Origin: an uncultured Lachnospiraceae bacterium
GTDB taxonomy: Bacteria > Bacillota > Clostridia > Lachnospirales > Lachnospiraceae
Direction: 5' to 3'
NCBI GenBank assembly: GCA_902783735.1
Contig: CACZSE010000013.1
Span: 1-7,607 of the forward strand
Length of the DNA stretch: 7,607 bases
The translations under genes and the position numbers were made by a program. Shown piece by piece: positions 6,502-7,607 of the stretch; within the stretch, counting starts at the first letter, position 1; each line of letters opens with the position of its first letter. The notes beneath the pieces were generated by a model. It made no database searches. It was not told the origin of the DNA and worked only from the letters and a program-made list of their open reading frames with translations.

Positions 6502-7086
6502 TTAACCAAAGTATCTGTCAAGAAGTCCCTTGAGAGCCTTGCCATGTCTTGCCTCGTCACGAGCCATCTCATGAACCGTATCATGTATTGCATCGAGATT
6601 GTTCATCTTTGCACATTTTGCAAGATCGAATTTGCCCTGAGTAGCACCAAACTCGCAGTCAACTCTCCACTTTAAATTCTCCTTTGTGGAAGCCTTCATG
6701 TTGGGCTCAAGATCCTCACCCAAAAGCTCTGCGAATTTTGCCGCATGCTCTGCTTCTTCATATGCTGCCTTCTCCCAGTAAAGACCGATCTCGGGATATC
6801 CTTCGCGATGTGCAACACGTGCCATGCAAAGATACATACCAACCTCGGAACACTCACCCTGGAAATTAGCCTTAAGCTGGTCAAATATATATTTCTTATC
6901 TTCCTCAGAGATATCGCTGTTGTTCTTTACAGTCTTGGCATATACACCAAAATCATGCTCTGCTGCGAGTGTGAGCTCACCTTCGACAGCTTTAAACTTG
7001 TCTCCGCTCACATGACATACAGGACACTCTGCAGGGGGATTGTCACCTTCATGGATATAACCGCATACCGGACATACATATTTCAT
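6502..7086 (-). CDS. Reverse rubrerythrin (N-terminal rubredoxin domain, C-terminal diiron ferritin-like domain)
   Basis: The 194-residue cytosolic protein is predicted to reduce hydrogen peroxide (and possibly oxygen) using electrons from NAD(P)H via partner reductases, protecting an anaerobe from oxidative stress. The rubredoxin module comes first: C5 and C8 in CPVCGY, and C21 and C24 in CPVCH, bind one iron. The four-helix diiron domain follows (about 40-194) with the expected ligands: E78 in QGECSE, E111 and H114 in EEAEH, E145 in CEFGA, and E178 and H181 in DEARH. Classical rubrerythrin has the opposite domain order, so this matches the reverse rubrerythrins known from clostridia. Such proteins are often labelled 'NADH peroxidase' in databases. 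The ATG follows a consensus AAGGAGG at 7-bp spacing, so translation should be strong. It has its own promoter and a strong terminator, so it is probably monocistronic. Confidence 0.95.
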   Translation of the reverse strand: MKYVCPVCGYIHEGDNPPAECPVCHVSGDKFKAVEGELTLAAEHDFGVYAKTVKNNSDISEEDKKYIFDQLKANFQGECSEVGMYLCMARVAHREGYPEIGLYWEKAAYEEAEHAAKFAELLGEDLEPNMKASTKENLKWRVDCEFGATQGKFDLAKCAKMNNLDAIHDTVHEMARDEARHGKALKGLLDRYFG

Positions 7087-7145
7087 AGAATAACCTCCTT
7101 CGCGTTTTGCGCATTTGTTTTTTGCAGTCTCATTTCCGTCTGGAA

Positions 7146-7183
7146 ATTATACTTATGATATCGAATTTTAAGACATTTTTCAA
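7146..7183 (-). promoter_or_regulatory. Candidate promoter for reverse rubrerythrin
   Basis: On the minus strand TTGAAA (7178-7183), 17 bp, then TATCAT (7155-7160), each one base off consensus, lies about 70 bp before the rubrerythrin ATG. A second consensus TATAAT (7146-7151) is close by but has only a poor -35 partner (GTCTTA, 7169-7174). No clear PerR-type operator palindrome was found around them. Confidence 0.5.
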
Positions 7184-7202
7184 TCAGTTATATGTATTAT
7201 GT

Positions 7203-7607
7203 TCAAACTTTTCCGACAAGTATCTTTAAAACGGGAATCTTTCCAATTATTATTGCCGTTATGAGCGATACGGCGCTGATGATAAACACTTCTATCGGGA
7301 TATGGTACCACATTATTCCCGTAAGATTATTGGTATAGCCCGCCATCACTATAAGAATGTAATATCCCTGCAGAATGTATACTCCGAGGCTGTTTTTTCC
7401 GAATGCGCTAAGAACCGGCCATTTGTATGACTTGAATATTTCCGTAAGTCTGTCCCACAGGATCATGAAGAACACGCTTCCGACAAGCCCTATCACGAAT
7501 CGGTAAATGTCTATCACTATCTGCTTGTACCAATTAGCCTTGCTCAGTCTGTACCCGGTAAGATAAATAAATGCCCTCTCATCATAGAAGAGGAAAAGTG
7601 TGACAAA
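7203..7607 (-). CDS. Acyltransferase-3 family membrane protein, C-terminal fragment
   Basis: The frame is open from the right edge to a TGA at 7203 and shows the last 134 residues of a polytopic membrane protein. Several hydrophobic stretches are visible: one near the fragment's start (FVTLFLFYDERAF), one in IYRFVIGLVGSVFFMILW, one over GVYILQGYYILIVMAGY, and a last over VFIISAVSLITAIIIGKIP. The SAFGKNSLGVYILQ segment matches the late-helix signature of OafA/WecH-like acyltransferases, although Q replaces the histidine often found there. Such enzymes move acetyl, succinyl or similar groups onto exopolysaccharide, cell-wall or other surface glycans. The catalytic N-terminal part lies outside the window, so the substrate and even the activity cannot be judged. 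No terminator is obvious in the 116 bp before the rubrerythrin gene. Confidence 0.75.
   Translation of the reverse strand, partial: FVTLFLFYDERAFIYLTGYRLSKANWYKQIVIDIYRFVIGLVGSVFFMILWDRLTEIFKSYKWPVLSAFGKNSLGVYILQGYYILIVMAGYTNNLTGIMWYHIPIEVFIISAVSLITAIIIGKIPVLKILVGKV

Noticed and set aside
6745..7158. 137-codon plus-strand open frame opposite rubrerythrin
   Set aside because: The opposite strand encodes a rubrerythrin with all iron ligands; the plus-strand frame is a shadow running into that gene's promoter.
7087..7202. PerR- or Fur-like operator upstream of rubrerythrin
   Set aside because: AT-rich partial matches exist around the TATAAT, but no convincing symmetric operator could be read.

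Overview
The window comes from a low-to-mid G+C Gram-positive anaerobe, most likely a Lachnospiraceae-type member of the Clostridia. The basis is the protein set: a rubredoxin-first ('reverse') rubrerythrin, an M20C dipeptidase, an NhaC-family antiporter and an OmpR/HisKA two-component pair. Strong purine-rich Shine-Dalgarno sites and AT-rich intergenic DNA agree with this. The assignment is an inference, because no rRNA or other marker gene is present. Seven protein-coding genes are on the minus strand and one small gene is on the plus strand. Both window edges cut through genes.

Read along the minus strand from right to left, the window starts with the C-terminal part of a membrane acyltransferase (7203 to the edge). 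Next is a reverse rubrerythrin (6502-7086) with its own promoter. It ends at a pair of strong hairpins that also serve an 82-residue orphan gene on the plus strand (6136-6384). A 245-bp AT-rich divergent region separates that small gene from a histidine kinase and response regulator (5890 down to 4092), whose reading frames overlap by four bases.

Below the two-component pair, a 109-bp gap holds candidate promoters and a perfect 10-bp inverted repeat followed by seven T residues on the minus strand. Then comes a probable three-gene operon: NhaC-family antiporter (3982-2459), cytoplasmic PAS-GGDEF diguanylate cyclase (2404-1106) and M20C aminoacyl-histidine dipeptidase (from 1098, C-terminus off the left edge). 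The gaps inside it are only 54 and 7 bp.

Possible links between the parts are inferred, not shown. The two-component system could sense a membrane or ionic signal and act on the antiporter operon just downstream. The antiporter operon couples ion or organic-anion exchange, cyclic-di-GMP synthesis and dipeptide breakdown. No transposon, prophage, CRISPR array, tRNA or rRNA was seen, and no stretch longer than 300 bases lacks a gene. The most unusual items are the hairpin that the antiporter transcript probably has to cross, the diguanylate cyclase joined to a transporter and a peptidase, and the orphan small protein with a 33-base all-purine tract in its leader.
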